Positions 16,719 through 24,969 are shown, counted from the stretch's first letter. The stretch is 36,552 nucleotides of DNA from Rhodospirillaceae bacterium (GCA_002689465.1 NZGJ01000011.1:59414-95965); one strand, 5' to 3'. Program-made: numbers and translations. Notes: generated by a model from the sequence alone, not told the origin.

Positions 16719-17669
16719 ATGACCCGAGTCGCAATCCCCTCTATTTCATTTTGTCAGACGGACATCCTCCGCGAAGAGACCCTGGCGAAATATCCGGACA
16801 CGCGCTTTAACGAAGAGCAGCGCCGGATGAGTGATGACGAGCTGGTGGACTTCCTGTCCGACCGGGATGCCGCGATCATGGGTCTTGAGAACCTGACCGC
16901 CGAGATGCTAGATCAGTTACCGGAGCTTAAAATCATCTCCCGAATGGGTGTCGGGCTCGACAATGTCGATCCGGCCCAGTTGCGAGCGAGGGGCATTCGC
17001 ATGGGCTGGAAGGGCGGTACTAACCGGCGATCTGTTGCGGAGTTGATGATTGCTTTTGCGATTTGTGCTCTCCGCCATGTCGGCCCGCTTTTTGCCGAAA
17101 TGCGCGACGGCACGCGCCCGCGTCACCAGATGGGTCGCCAACTTAGCGGACGGGTCGTTGGGCTGCACGGCTGCGGTTATGTCGGCAAGGAGGTGGTAGG
17201 CCTGCTGCGGTCCTGGGATTGTACGATTCTCGCCTGCGACCTGCGGGATTTCTCCGACTTCTACCGTGACCACGGTGTTGAAGCCGCATCGATGGATGAG
17301 CTGCTGGAACGATCCGAAGTCCTGTCGCTGCATCTTCCGCTGAATGACACGACGCGTGGACTTTACGGCGCGGATGTTCTGGATCGCATGCGTGACGACG
17401 CTGTTCTCATCAACACCTGCCGCGGTGGGATCATCGACGAGGCCGCTCTGAAGGTACGGCTTCTGGATGGCAGGCTGGCGGCTGCGTGTATCGACGCTTT
17501 TGCAGTCGAGCCACCTGTGGATGATGAGCTGCTTAACGCGTCCAATTTTCTGTGCACGCCCCATATAGGCGGCAGTGCCGTAGAGGCCCGGCTGGCCATG
17601 GGCCGCGCAGCGATCGACGGCATAGAGGATAATTTTCTGCCGAAACCCGGCGTTTCCCCGTTTGCCTGA
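16719..17669 (+). CDS. D-isomer-specific 2-hydroxyacid dehydrogenase (phosphoglycerate dehydrogenase-like)
   Basis: A 316-residue protein of the D-2-hydroxyacid dehydrogenase family. VGLHGCGYVGKEV gives the GxGxxG NAD site, and all three catalytic residues are visible: R235 in NTCRGG, E264 in FAVEPP and H282 in TPHIGG. It lacks the ACT/regulatory C-terminus of full-length SerA, so it is unlikely to be the housekeeping serine enzyme. In this setting it may oxidise or reduce the alpha-hydroxy/keto acid part of an acidic sugar or a glycerate-like substituent (inference). It starts 12 bases after the HAD gene. Confidence 0.87.
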   Translation: MTRVAIPSISFCQTDILREETLAKYPDTRFNEEQRRMSDDELVDFLSDRDAAIMGLENLTAEMLDQLPELKIISRMGVGLDNVDPAQLRARGIRMGWKGGTNRRSVAELMIAFAICALRHVGPLFAEMRDGTRPRHQMGRQLSGRVVGLHGCGYVGKEVVGLLRSWDCTILACDLRDFSDFYRDHGVEAASMDELLERSEVLSLHLPLNDTTRGLYGADVLDRMRDDAVLINTCRGGIIDEAALKVRLLDGRLAAACIDAFAVEPPVDDELLNASNFLCTPHIGGSAVEARLAMGRAAIDGIEDNFLPKPGVSPFA

Positions 17670-17704
17670 TGTTCTCTCTATGAGCATTCTGTCGTGACAC
17701 TGCC

Positions 17705-19402
17705 ATGATAGATGCCGTGATCAGGAAGGCGCGTCAGGTGCTGGGGGACCCCGTGCTCCGGCGTTGGCTGTTGCGGCGGATTGCCGGCCTGGAGAAATTG
17801 CCCGCCGGGTTCGTTTTAGGACAGCCCCCCTATTTGAGCGATGAATTGGAACCGCATTCACCTGCCGCGACTGATTTCCCGGCTGGTAGTTTTGCAGCTC
17901 CTACAGAAAACATCCGGATTTCCCTGCCGGGGCAATCCGTTGATCTGTCGCCCGATGATCCATCGGCGCTGTTCACCGAGCCCTATGCGGATATCGAAAC
18001 GCTTCTTGGCGCTCACCGGTTTGCTTGGGTGCCCGTCGCAGGGGAAGAACTCGATCCCGATTGGGTTGCTTCCCTTTGGCAATGTTGGTCGGACGGATTT
18101 GGCGACGGCGATTCAGGTTGGCCGTGGCACGCCTACACGGCGGCGGAGCGGGCGATCAACATCATCGATTTTTCGCGCCGCTTCGGATTGCCCGGCCCGC
18201 GCGATACCACGTCGGCGTTGCTTGTGCGTCATGCCAGGATCATTCGTGGCGGGCTGGAATATTTCGGCGAGCATTATACATCCAATCATCTGTCCAATAA
18301 TGGGCGCGGGCTGTTGCGGATCGGCACGGCGCTGGATCTCAAAAATTACGCTGATACCGGTGCGAAGATCATGGTGGCGGAGGCCGGGCGGCTATTCGGC
18401 CGGTCGGGTGTGCTGCGCGAAGGGTCAACCCACTATCATTTGCTGATCACCCGAAACTACATCGATGCCTGGCTGGATGCCCGCGCCGCCGGCCTCGATC
18501 AGACGGATACACTGCGCGAAGTCGCCGCGCGGGCAATCGCGGCCATACCCGGACTGTGTCTGCCCGGAGGACTTCCGCTTATCGGCGATATCTCTCCCGA
18601 TGTGAAACCGGAATATCTCCGAAAATTGTATGATGCAGGCAATCCGAATGCCTGGCCGGCAAACCTGCCGGCGTCCCGTCAAAGCGATGCCCTGTCCCTG
18701 CTAAGCGAGATACCACCGGTCTCGCCGGATCGGCTTGCGGCAGATGGCTGGCACAGGTTCGGTGGCCATGACTGGCAGGCGCTTTCATTTGTGCCGCCCG
18801 ATGGATGGCCACCGATGCCAGGCCACGGACACCAGGATCTCGGCAGTTTTGAGCTCCATGACGGAGATCTCCCCATTATTATCGATCCCGGCAGAGGCAG
18901 TTATGCCGACCCGCAATACGAAATGCCGGCGGCACATAATGGCGTGACGATCGACGGCCGTTCGCCTACACCGGCGAATCGGCCTTACTACGCGGTCGCA
19001 TTCCGGAATCTTATCTTCGCCTCGCCACCGGAAATGCAGCGGACGCGTGATGGCCGGGTGCTGCGGAATGCAGGGTTCCGGTATCTGAAAGCCGTGACGT
19101 CGGCGGAGCGGGAATGGCGATTTTCGGAAGCCGGTGTCAAGATATCAGACCATATCGTCGGACGGGGGCGGCACGGCATTTGCCGGCGTTTCTGTACGCC
19201 CCTGACCGTTAGGCGTGAGGCAGATGCCGTTATCATGTCCGCCGGTTTGCGGTCGTACCGTCTTTTGCCGGGCGCGGATTTCAGGCTTGAGGATATTACC
19301 TGCTGGTCTGCCTATGGCGAAGGAAGGCCCGCGACGCAGATAATTTCAGAAAGGCATGAATCCCTGCCTTTTGAAGCTGTGGTAACAATAGAACGAATTT
19401 GA
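17705..19402 (+). CDS. Heparinase II/III family protein
   Basis: A 565-residue protein. The first 330 residues are helical and tryptophan-rich, like the alpha-toroid of heparinase II/III and alginate lyases, with SNHLSNNGRGLL and REGSTHYHLLITRNY in the expected catalytic-face helices. The second half is a beta-sandwich opening with GHGHQDLGSFELHDGDLP, the clearest family signature. These proteins cleave uronic-acid polysaccharides by beta-elimination, and members inside exopolysaccharide operons are thought to trim or release the polymer. No signal peptide is evident, so a cytoplasmic or non-classical location is possible. Its TGA overlaps the TTG start proposed for the GtrA gene. Confidence 0.85.
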   Translation: MIDAVIRKARQVLGDPVLRRWLLRRIAGLEKLPAGFVLGQPPYLSDELEPHSPAATDFPAGSFAAPTENIRISLPGQSVDLSPDDPSALFTEPYADIETLLGAHRFAWVPVAGEELDPDWVASLWQCWSDGFGDGDSGWPWHAYTAAERAINIIDFSRRFGLPGPRDTTSALLVRHARIIRGGLEYFGEHYTSNHLSNNGRGLLRIGTALDLKNYADTGAKIMVAEAGRLFGRSGVLREGSTHYHLLITRNYIDAWLDARAAGLDQTDTLREVAARAIAAIPGLCLPGGLPLIGDISPDVKPEYLRKLYDAGNPNAWPANLPASRQSDALSLLSEIPPVSPDRLAADGWHRFGGHDWQALSFVPPDGWPPMPGHGHQDLGSFELHDGDLPIIIDPGRGSYADPQYEMPAAHNGVTIDGRSPTPANRPYYAVAFRNLIFASPPEMQRTRDGRVLRNAGFRYLKAVTSAEREWRFSEAGVKISDHIVGRGRHGICRRFCTPLTVRREADAVIMSAGLRSYRLLPGADFRLEDITCWSAYGEGRPATQIISERHESLPFEAVVTIERI

Positions 19403-19854
19403 AAATTGCAGATCGCATGAGCCTGATTGGCGAAAAAAGAAATAGTACGAAGTTTAATCTCGGTGCTTTCCTGGTGAGTGATTTCGGTCGTGCGGCGAAA
19501 CGTTATCTGGTGGTTGGCGGTGTTTCCGCGCTTGCCGACTGGTCCGTTTTTGCCGTGATGCTTTATGGCCTCGAACTACATTACATCGCTGCTGGTACTA
19601 TCTCTTTCATCCTCGCCACGGGGTTGAATTACTACCTGTCCGTGCGTTTTGTGTTCGGTGCCGGCAGCCGCGGCCCACGGCAGGCGATGGTACTAGTATA
19701 TATGGTGAGCACCGTCGGCATCGCCATAAATCTTGGCATTCTGACCGTTGGCATAGATGTCCTGGAACTGCATCCGCTTGTTGCTAAGTTTTTTGCAACG
19801 GGGGTTGCTGTGTTCTGGAATTTTCTGGCCCGTTACTTTTATATCTTTAAATGA
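19399..19854 (+). CDS. GtrA-like polyprenyl-phosphate-sugar flippase
   Basis: A 151-residue protein with four hydrophobic helices after a 30-residue polar lead. RYLVVGGVSALADWSVF is the GtrA opening helix, ATGLNYYLSVRFVF the conserved middle, and FWNFLARYFYIF the usual end. GtrA proteins are thought to flip undecaprenyl-phosphate-linked glucose or similar sugars for addition in the periplasm. Either TTG 19399 (TTGA overlap with the heparinase stop) or ATG 19417 could be the start. I favour neither strongly, and the fold begins well after both. The GT-C gene downstream and the DPM-like GT2 at 22915 complete the usual three-part machinery. Confidence 0.85.
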   Translation: MKIADRMSLIGEKRNSTKFNLGAFLVSDFGRAAKRYLVVGGVSALADWSVFAVMLYGLELHYIAAGTISFILATGLNYYLSVRFVFGAGSRGPRQAMVLVYMVSTVGIAINLGILTVGIDVLELHPLVAKFFATGVAVFWNFLARYFYIFK

Positions 19855-19979
19855 CTCCCGCCCGTTGTCAGCAAATTTTTGTTCTTGCATTCTGGGCTTG
19901 GATTGCGGCGATGCTGGCCCTTTACATAGGCTCGTTTGGCCCGGTGATCCGCATTCTTATTTCCAGGTTGACGCCATGA
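19851..19979 (+). CDS. Small single-pass membrane protein (42 aa)
   Basis: ATG at 19851 overlaps the GtrA stop (ATGA), and the frame runs 42 codons to TGA 19977-19979. It fills the gap that otherwise separates GtrA from the GT-C gene. The peptide starts MTPARCQQ, followed by a run of about 20 hydrophobic residues (IFVLAFWAWIAAMLALYIGSF region) and a short tail with two arginines, so it is a single transmembrane helix. Its position between a flippase-like protein and a membrane glycosyltransferase suggests a small accessory subunit (inference). It belongs to no family I can name. Confidence 0.55.
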   Translation: MTPARCQQIFVLAFWAWIAAMLALYIGSFGPVIRILISRLTP

Positions 19980-20005
19980 AGCGCCGGGCACTGGCTTTCA
20001 AATGA
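19976..20005 (+). other. Nine-codon mini-ORF bridging the small membrane protein and the GT-C gene
   Basis: ATG 19976 overlaps the TGA of the 42-residue ORF, and its own TGA (20003-20005) overlaps the ATG of the GT-C gene at 20002. Encoding MKRRALAFK, it is probably too short to be functional as a protein. Its two ATGA junctions would let ribosomes terminate and restart across the otherwise untranslated gap. It may serve only to couple translation, or be chance. Confidence 0.3.
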
Positions 20006-21927
20006 CAACGATTTTAGCGCTTGCTGCGGTAGTTATGCTCACGCTTGGCTGCATAGGTTACGGCAGTCTCCTCAGCCGCCTCTGCGGTGCCGACGGCTAC
20101 TTCACGAGCCCGCTTGAAAGGGCCGCCGTCACGTTCGCTGTTGGTCTGGGTACTTTGGGATGGATACTCTTCTTTCCGGGCGTGTGGGGCTATTTCATAC
20201 CGTTGGTGTTTTGGATTGTCTGCTTGCCTGGCGCCGGATATGCGGCTGTCTTGTGGGTTCGCTCCGGCATTTCGTTCCAGCGGATTGATTTCTCAAAGCT
20301 GGATATTCTGCTCGTGGCACTTATCGCGCTTGTTGCTGCAATCGATGTTCTTGAGGGGGTTTCGCCGCCCGCAGACGCTGACACGCTCGCCTATCATTTT
20401 GCTCATCCGAAGGATTTTATTGCGGCAGGGCAGGTATCGTTCGTGCCACGTGCAGTGAGCGGTGCTATTCCCTTGCTTATACATATGACCTACGCCGCCG
20501 CCCTCGGAACTGGCGGCGAACTGGCACTCACACTCTGGGTGATGGTGACCGGTTGGGTGGCTTCGTTACTTGTCTATGTGCTGGTGCGGAAGCATGTCGA
20601 TCGTAGCTGGGCTTTGGCGGTTGGGTTGATTTTTATGACCACGCCCGCGGTTCTGTATGGTAGCGGCAACGGCCAGGTGGAAATGCGGGGCGCCCTGTTC
20701 GCCCTCTCCGTTGTTTCTCTAATAATTTCAGGTCGAAGGAATACAGCGGTTGGGTTGTTTGTGCTTGGCGGACTCTGTGCCGGGTTTTTCCTTGGCGCCA
20801 AATTTTACGGCCTAATTTTTGTAGGGGCAGCTGGTCTCGTAATTTTGTTTCAGCGCGGTGGTGTGCGAAACGGGTTGATTTTTGGTGTTGCGGCTTTGGC
20901 AGCTGGGTTTCAATGGTATCTCTGGAACTGGATGAACACGGGTGATCCGATATTCCCGATTCTGACAAATTTCCTGCAATATCCTGACAGTCCAATCTGG
21001 ACACGGGAATTTGGTCAATATTTTGCCGTAATGCTCGCCGCCAGTGAACTCCCGCTTGATCGGACGGTTTTCAACTGGTTGAGCTATCCGGTGTTGTCGA
21101 TTTTTAATCTTGTTGAACCGTTGGAGGGTGGGCGAACCGGGTTTGGCATTTTCGCCATTTTGATTTTTCCGTTGGCGATCTATGGATTGAGCCGTCGCGA
21201 TCTCCGCAGCCACGAATTTGTCGTCCCACTAACGGTTGCGTTCATTTTTTTCACTGTCTGGTTCTTCAGCGGCACTGCACAACGCACTCGACACCTTTTG
21301 CCGATATACCCGCTGGTCCTGATCGGCTTTTTTCCGCTTGCCGTTTTCGTTGCCCGGCGTGCGTTGTTGCTGTTTCCCCTGGCAGCGGGCATTGCTGCTG
21401 TTTTGGCCATACAGATCGCCGGTCAGTTGGTATTCGGCGTGAACTACGCCACCCATGTTTTCAGCGGTGAGATGCGGACCGAGTTCCATCAGCGGAATGT
21501 GCCCGGTGCGAATTCTGCAGATTGGATTAATCGTGAGATGCCTGGAAACGGCAAGGTTGGGTTTATGAACCGGCAGCTCGCGTATTTGTTACCTTCTTCG
21601 CGCTTCATGATGCATCCGCACCTTCAGGTCCTCGTCGATAGTCGCGCCACCGCGACGGATGGACGCGTGTTCGTGGCACAAATTAGGCAGCAGGAGCTTA
21701 CGCATCTCCTGCTGTCGGGAGACTGGCAAAAACCTGACCTCGATCAAAGCGATCACACACCGTTCTTTGGGATGATAAATCATCTCATTCAAGAGCACTG
21801 TTTGAAACCGATTCGCAATTTCGATACCTTAGCGATTTCGTCGCGAACGCTCCAGCGTTTCGGGAGCAAGGACATCAAAAACAAAGATACATTCTTTGAA
21901 CTCGTGCCTGATCGTTGTCCGCAATGA
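20002..21927 (+). CDS. GT-C-fold polytopic glycosyltransferase (ArnT/PMT-like)
   Basis: A 641-residue membrane protein with about 12-13 hydrophobic helices, then a soluble tail of about 150 residues. The first long periplasmic loop holds PPADADTLAYHFAHP, with acidic residues where GT-C enzymes keep their catalytic Asp/Glu, followed by a helix-rich core and an RTRHLLPIYP segment typical of GT39/GT83-like proteins. It would transfer a sugar from a polyprenyl-phosphate donor onto a glycan or lipid in the periplasm. The GtrA and DPM-like GT2 genes near it would make and flip that donor. The family assignment is by architecture, so the exact CAZy family is uncertain. Confidence 0.72.
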   Translation: MTTILALAAVVMLTLGCIGYGSLLSRLCGADGYFTSPLERAAVTFAVGLGTLGWILFFPGVWGYFIPLVFWIVCLPGAGYAAVLWVRSGISFQRIDFSKLDILLVALIALVAAIDVLEGVSPPADADTLAYHFAHPKDFIAAGQVSFVPRAVSGAIPLLIHMTYAAALGTGGELALTLWVMVTGWVASLLVYVLVRKHVDRSWALAVGLIFMTTPAVLYGSGNGQVEMRGALFALSVVSLIISGRRNTAVGLFVLGGLCAGFFLGAKFYGLIFVGAAGLVILFQRGGVRNGLIFGVAALAAGFQWYLWNWMNTGDPIFPILTNFLQYPDSPIWTREFGQYFAVMLAASELPLDRTVFNWLSYPVLSIFNLVEPLEGGRTGFGIFAILIFPLAIYGLSRRDLRSHEFVVPLTVAFIFFTVWFFSGTAQRTRHLLPIYPLVLIGFFPLAVFVARRALLLFPLAAGIAAVLAIQIAGQLVFGVNYATHVFSGEMRTEFHQRNVPGANSADWINREMPGNGKVGFMNRQLAYLLPSSRFMMHPHLQVLVDSRATATDGRVFVAQIRQQELTHLLLSGDWQKPDLDQSDHTPFFGMINHLIQEHCLKPIRNFDTLAISSRTLQRFGSKDIKNKDTFFELVPDRCPQ

Positions 21928-21992
21928 TCGCTGCTATGCTTGTCGTGAACGGTATTGATGGATAAGAGTGCGGTCATGAATTGTACTGTCCA

Positions 21993-22736
21993 ATGAAACC
22001 TCCTGCACCGAATGCCGAAAATCCTTTCAGGGACCACTTTCCCGAGGAGGTTCTAGAAGACCTAGAGGATTTGCCGAATTACAATGACTGGATTGTGTCT
22101 CAGTTCGCACCGTTCCTGAACGGCAGCACCGCAGAGATCGGCGCCGGTCTGGGAACGATATCGGGGCGGCTGCTGTCTCAGGTGCAGTCTCTGGATCTGA
22201 TAGAGCCGGCACCGGTCATGGCCCGCCAGTTACAGAAAAAATTTATTGGTGAAGATCATGTTCGCATCTTCGACCGCTCTCTGGAAGATTGGCAACAGGC
22301 GGTTGGTCGCGATGAATACGATGGAGTCGTCCTCGTCAATGTCCTCGAGCATATAAAAGACGATCATGCTGCCGCCCAAGGTTTTTTTCGGAGCCTGAAA
22401 CCGGGTGGCTATCTGATGATTTTCGTTCCTGCGCTACCGTTCCTCTATAGCAAGATGGATTACGCCTACGGCCACTATCGGCGGTATACCCGCAATTCTC
22501 TGAAAGACTGTATTGCCGCCACCGGATTTGAGATCGAAAAGCTGCACTTTGTGGACCTCGCCGGGGTAATCCCCTGGTGGCTGTTGAACACGGTCCTCGG
22601 GAAAACGTCATTTCACGCGCCGTCGCTGCGATTCTATGACAGATGCGTCGTCCCGGTATCGCGCGCCTGCGAATCCCTTTTGCGGCCCCCTTTGGGAAAA
22701 AATCTGATATTGATTGCACGTAAAGAGGCAGGTTGA
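21993..22736 (+). CDS. Class I SAM-dependent methyltransferase
   Basis: About 247 residues. Motif I is AEIGAGLGTISGRLL, an acidic residue ends LDLIEP, DGVVLVNVLEHIKDD is the motif II/post-motif region with the LEHI typical of ubiG/Methyltransf_11/23-like enzymes, and LKPGGYLMIFVPAL follows. A tyrosine-rich stretch (KMDYAYGHYRRYT) after the last core strand is common in methyltransferases found beside DPM-like GT2 genes. ATG 21993 is preferred; an in-frame TTG at 21981 would add four residues, and neither has a strong ribosome site. Placed between the GT-C and GT2 genes, it may methylate the sugar they handle (inference). Confidence 0.82.
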   Translation: MKPPAPNAENPFRDHFPEEVLEDLEDLPNYNDWIVSQFAPFLNGSTAEIGAGLGTISGRLLSQVQSLDLIEPAPVMARQLQKKFIGEDHVRIFDRSLEDWQQAVGRDEYDGVVLVNVLEHIKDDHAAAQGFFRSLKPGGYLMIFVPALPFLYSKMDYAYGHYRRYTRNSLKDCIAATGFEIEKLHFVDLAGVIPWWLLNTVLGKTSFHAPSLRFYDRCVVPVSRACESLLRPPLGKNLILIARKEAG

Positions 22737-22799
22737 TCTGAGACTGATCCCAAACCAGCCTGTCCCCCAACACAATCGAGACCGGAAGCCTGCCGAGCA

Positions 22800-22898
22800 A
22801 TGCCGAATGTGACCATCCTGAACCCCGCGTATCACGCAAGCGCGACGATCATTCGGCTGCTGGAAAGCGCTAGCTTGCTAAGCCTCAGATCTGAATAA
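22800..22898 (+). pseudogene. Remnant of a family 2 glycosyltransferase N-terminus
   Basis: The gap between the methyltransferase and the intact GT2 gene contains a 32-codon frame from ATG 22800 to TAA 22896-22898. Its peptide, MPNVTILNPAYHASATIIRL followed by LESASLL, reads like the first strand and helix of a GT2 enzyme (V-[ST]-I-x-x-P-[AV]-Y-N-x-x-x-TI-x-x-x-LES), with the usual YN changed to YH. The frame then closes and no GT2 core follows. I read it as the stub of a deleted glycosyltransferase gene, although the similarity spans only about 25 residues. Confidence 0.4.
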
Positions 22899-22914
22899 TT
22901 AAATCAGTTTGGTC

Positions 22915-23625
22915 ATGAAATCTCTTACCGTCGTAATGCCATGTTACAATGAACAGGATACCATCCGCGATATTGTAGACAGTGTTTTGTCCGCCCCAAG
23001 GTTGGATTTGGACATTGAATTAATTATTGTTGATGACGGCTCCAAAGACCGTTCGCGTGAGATTATTGCTGAACTTGCAGATCTCAATCCGGCCATCAAA
23101 TCGGTTTTGCAGGATCAGAATCGTGGCAAGGGTGCTGCTGTCCGCACAGGCATCGGATTGGCGACCGGTGATATTGTTCTGATTCAGGATGCGGATCTTG
23201 AGTATGATCCCAACGAATACCCGAGCTTGCTTGCGCCAATTGTGGATGGCCATGCTGACGTCGTCTATGGATCTCGCTTCGCCGGGGGAAATGTGCATCG
23301 CGTGCTGTATTTTTGGCACAGCATAGCGAACCGGATGCTAACCCTGCTGTCGAATATGTTTACGAATCTCAACCTCAGCGACATGGAATGCTGTTTCAAG
23401 ATCTTCAGGAGAGAGATTGTTCAATCAATCGACCTCAAAGAGGACAGGTTTGGAATAGAACCTGAGATAACCGCTAAAATTGCCCGAATGAAGCCGGTGA
23501 TTAGAATCTATGAAGTCGGTATTTCCTATCAGGGGAGAACGTATTCGGAAGGTAAAAAAATCGGCTTGTCCGATGCATTCAGAGCACTCTATTGTATTGT
23601 TCGATATGGCCTGGGACGCTCTTGA
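22915..23625 (+). CDS. Family 2 glycosyltransferase, dolichyl/polyprenyl-phosphate mannose synthase-like
   Basis: About 236 residues with the GT2/DPM1 pattern: LTVVMPCYNEQDTI, LIIVDDGSKDRS, NRGKGAAVRTGI, QDADLEYDP (the DxD-type metal site), VYGSRFAGGN, DMECCFKIFRREI, and EVGISYQGRTYSEGKKIG, which is very typical of bacterial polyprenyl-phosphate glycosyltransferases. It has no C-terminal membrane helices, so it is a soluble or peripheral enzyme making a polyprenyl-phosphate sugar on the cytoplasmic side. GtrA could flip that donor for the GT-C enzyme. ATG 22915 gives the usual start; an in-frame TTG at 22909 adds two residues. Codons are AT-richer than in the neighbours. Confidence 0.88.
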   Translation: MKSLTVVMPCYNEQDTIRDIVDSVLSAPRLDLDIELIIVDDGSKDRSREIIAELADLNPAIKSVLQDQNRGKGAAVRTGIGLATGDIVLIQDADLEYDPNEYPSLLAPIVDGHADVVYGSRFAGGNVHRVLYFWHSIANRMLTLLSNMFTNLNLSDMECCFKIFRREIVQSIDLKEDRFGIEPEITAKIARMKPVIRIYEVGISYQGRTYSEGKKIGLSDAFRALYCIVRYGLGRS

Positions 23626-23738
23626 GCTCGCAGGCTGCGGGCGGAAACCGCTTAGATTTTAGGGACATCCGTGGCCGGTTACATCATGGCTTTCGGCCCC
23701 TGGAGGGCGCGCGGGTTCTATGCGGCCAAAAAACTTAA

Positions 23739-24938
23739 ATGGCGCGGATAACAGGTGCGGTGCGAGTATTAGATCCCGTGAAGGCCATTGGCTCCGTTGC
23801 TTTTCTGGCACCGCTGCTCACTGTGTATATTCCACTTTCGATGGCCATCGTGCTTCCTGTCGGGGCCGTTCTATTGCTGACCTGCCGGCGTATCAATGGT
23901 TTATCTCCGTTCCGGTTCGATTGGCCTGTCGTTGTCGTCCTTACCGGATTTTTGATTGTAGCGGCGCTTAGCGTCCTCTGGTCCCATTCGCCGGCATTGT
24001 CGCTCGATAAATTGTCACGAACCACAATGGCAATGATCGCCGGGCTGGTATTTATCACCGCTCTCAAGGGGCTGGACGGCGAGGTAGCGAACAGGGTGTC
24101 ATCCTGCTTCTTGGCGGGAATGGGTATCGCCCTGGTCCTGATCATAGCTGAGCGCCTTGCCGGGGGGCTTATGCTTCGTATTGAAGCCGACAAAACTCAG
24201 AACATGTTCATCAATCAGTTCAACCGGCCACTCGCAATTCTGTCGATCTTGATTTGGCCTGCCGTTGTCATTCTTGCGCAGCAGCGCAGAGTTTGGGGAA
24301 TCGGTGCCATAGCTTTGTTCGTCTGTATCCTGCTGGCTTTTTCAAGCGGCGCTGCAGCCGCAGCGATTGGCGCGGGCGCGGTGGTTTTTACGGCCGTTTA
24401 CATCTTTCCCAGAATGGGGGCGATTGTTGTTGGTATCGGCCTCGCCGCGGGTATTTTGCTTGCGCCCGCAATCGACAGTCAAATGCCGGCTCCGAAGCAG
24501 ATATTTGAATCGATTGACCTGCCCAGATCGGCCTACCATCGGCTCTTGATATGGGAGTTCGCGACGGCGCGTATCGACGAACGACCAATTCTTGGTTGGG
24601 GCTTGAATACATCCCGGGCCATACCAGGCGGCCAGAAAAATCTCGATGTCAGCGAGAAAGCCTTGCCATTGCATCCGCATAATGCGGCCCTTCAATGGCG
24701 GCTGGAACTCGGCATTCTCGGCTCTCTGTTCGGAGCGGCGCTATTCCTCGTTTCTACCGAAATGGCGCGGAGATACGCGGCTGGAAGGGTCGCCCGTGCC
24801 GGTGCCGTCGCCGCGATTGTGTCGACATCCGCTATCGCAATGCTCAGTTTCGGTGCGTGGCAGACGTGGTGGGTATCCTCGATTTTTTTGATTGCGGGTT
24901 TCACCATTCTGGTGTGTCGCCGCCGATCGCCCGGATGA
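23739..24938 (+). CDS. O-antigen ligase-like membrane protein (WaaL/Wzy family), copy 1
   Basis: A 399-residue protein with about 10-11 transmembrane segments and a large periplasmic loop in the second half. LGWGLNTSRAIPGG and LPLHPHNAALQWRLELGILG form the WaaL/O-antigen-ligase signature (conserved H..n..l....E.G..G), with arginines and histidines in the loop as expected for binding the undecaprenyl diphosphate-linked donor. It would join a lipid-linked glycan to lipid A-core or another acceptor, or polymerise it; sequence alone does not separate the two. A clear paralogue lies at 26889. By eye the second halves of the two proteins are much more alike than the first halves. Confidence 0.83.
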   Translation: MARITGAVRVLDPVKAIGSVAFLAPLLTVYIPLSMAIVLPVGAVLLLTCRRINGLSPFRFDWPVVVVLTGFLIVAALSVLWSHSPALSLDKLSRTTMAMIAGLVFITALKGLDGEVANRVSSCFLAGMGIALVLIIAERLAGGLMLRIEADKTQNMFINQFNRPLAILSILIWPAVVILAQQRRVWGIGAIALFVCILLAFSSGAAAAAIGAGAVVFTAVYIFPRMGAIVVGIGLAAGILLAPAIDSQMPAPKQIFESIDLPRSAYHRLLIWEFATARIDERPILGWGLNTSRAIPGGQKNLDVSEKALPLHPHNAALQWRLELGILGSLFGAALFLVSTEMARRYAAGRVARAGAVAAIVSTSAIAMLSFGAWQTWWVSSIFLIAGFTILVCRRRSPG

Positions 24939-24969
24939 CGCCAACCAAGTCCGGCGGCGCGGGGTGCCA

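Noticed and set aside
24892-24969. Upstream extension of the first epimerase frame
   Set aside because: It overlaps the end of the ligase gene; ATG 24970 matches the paralogue's start and spacing.
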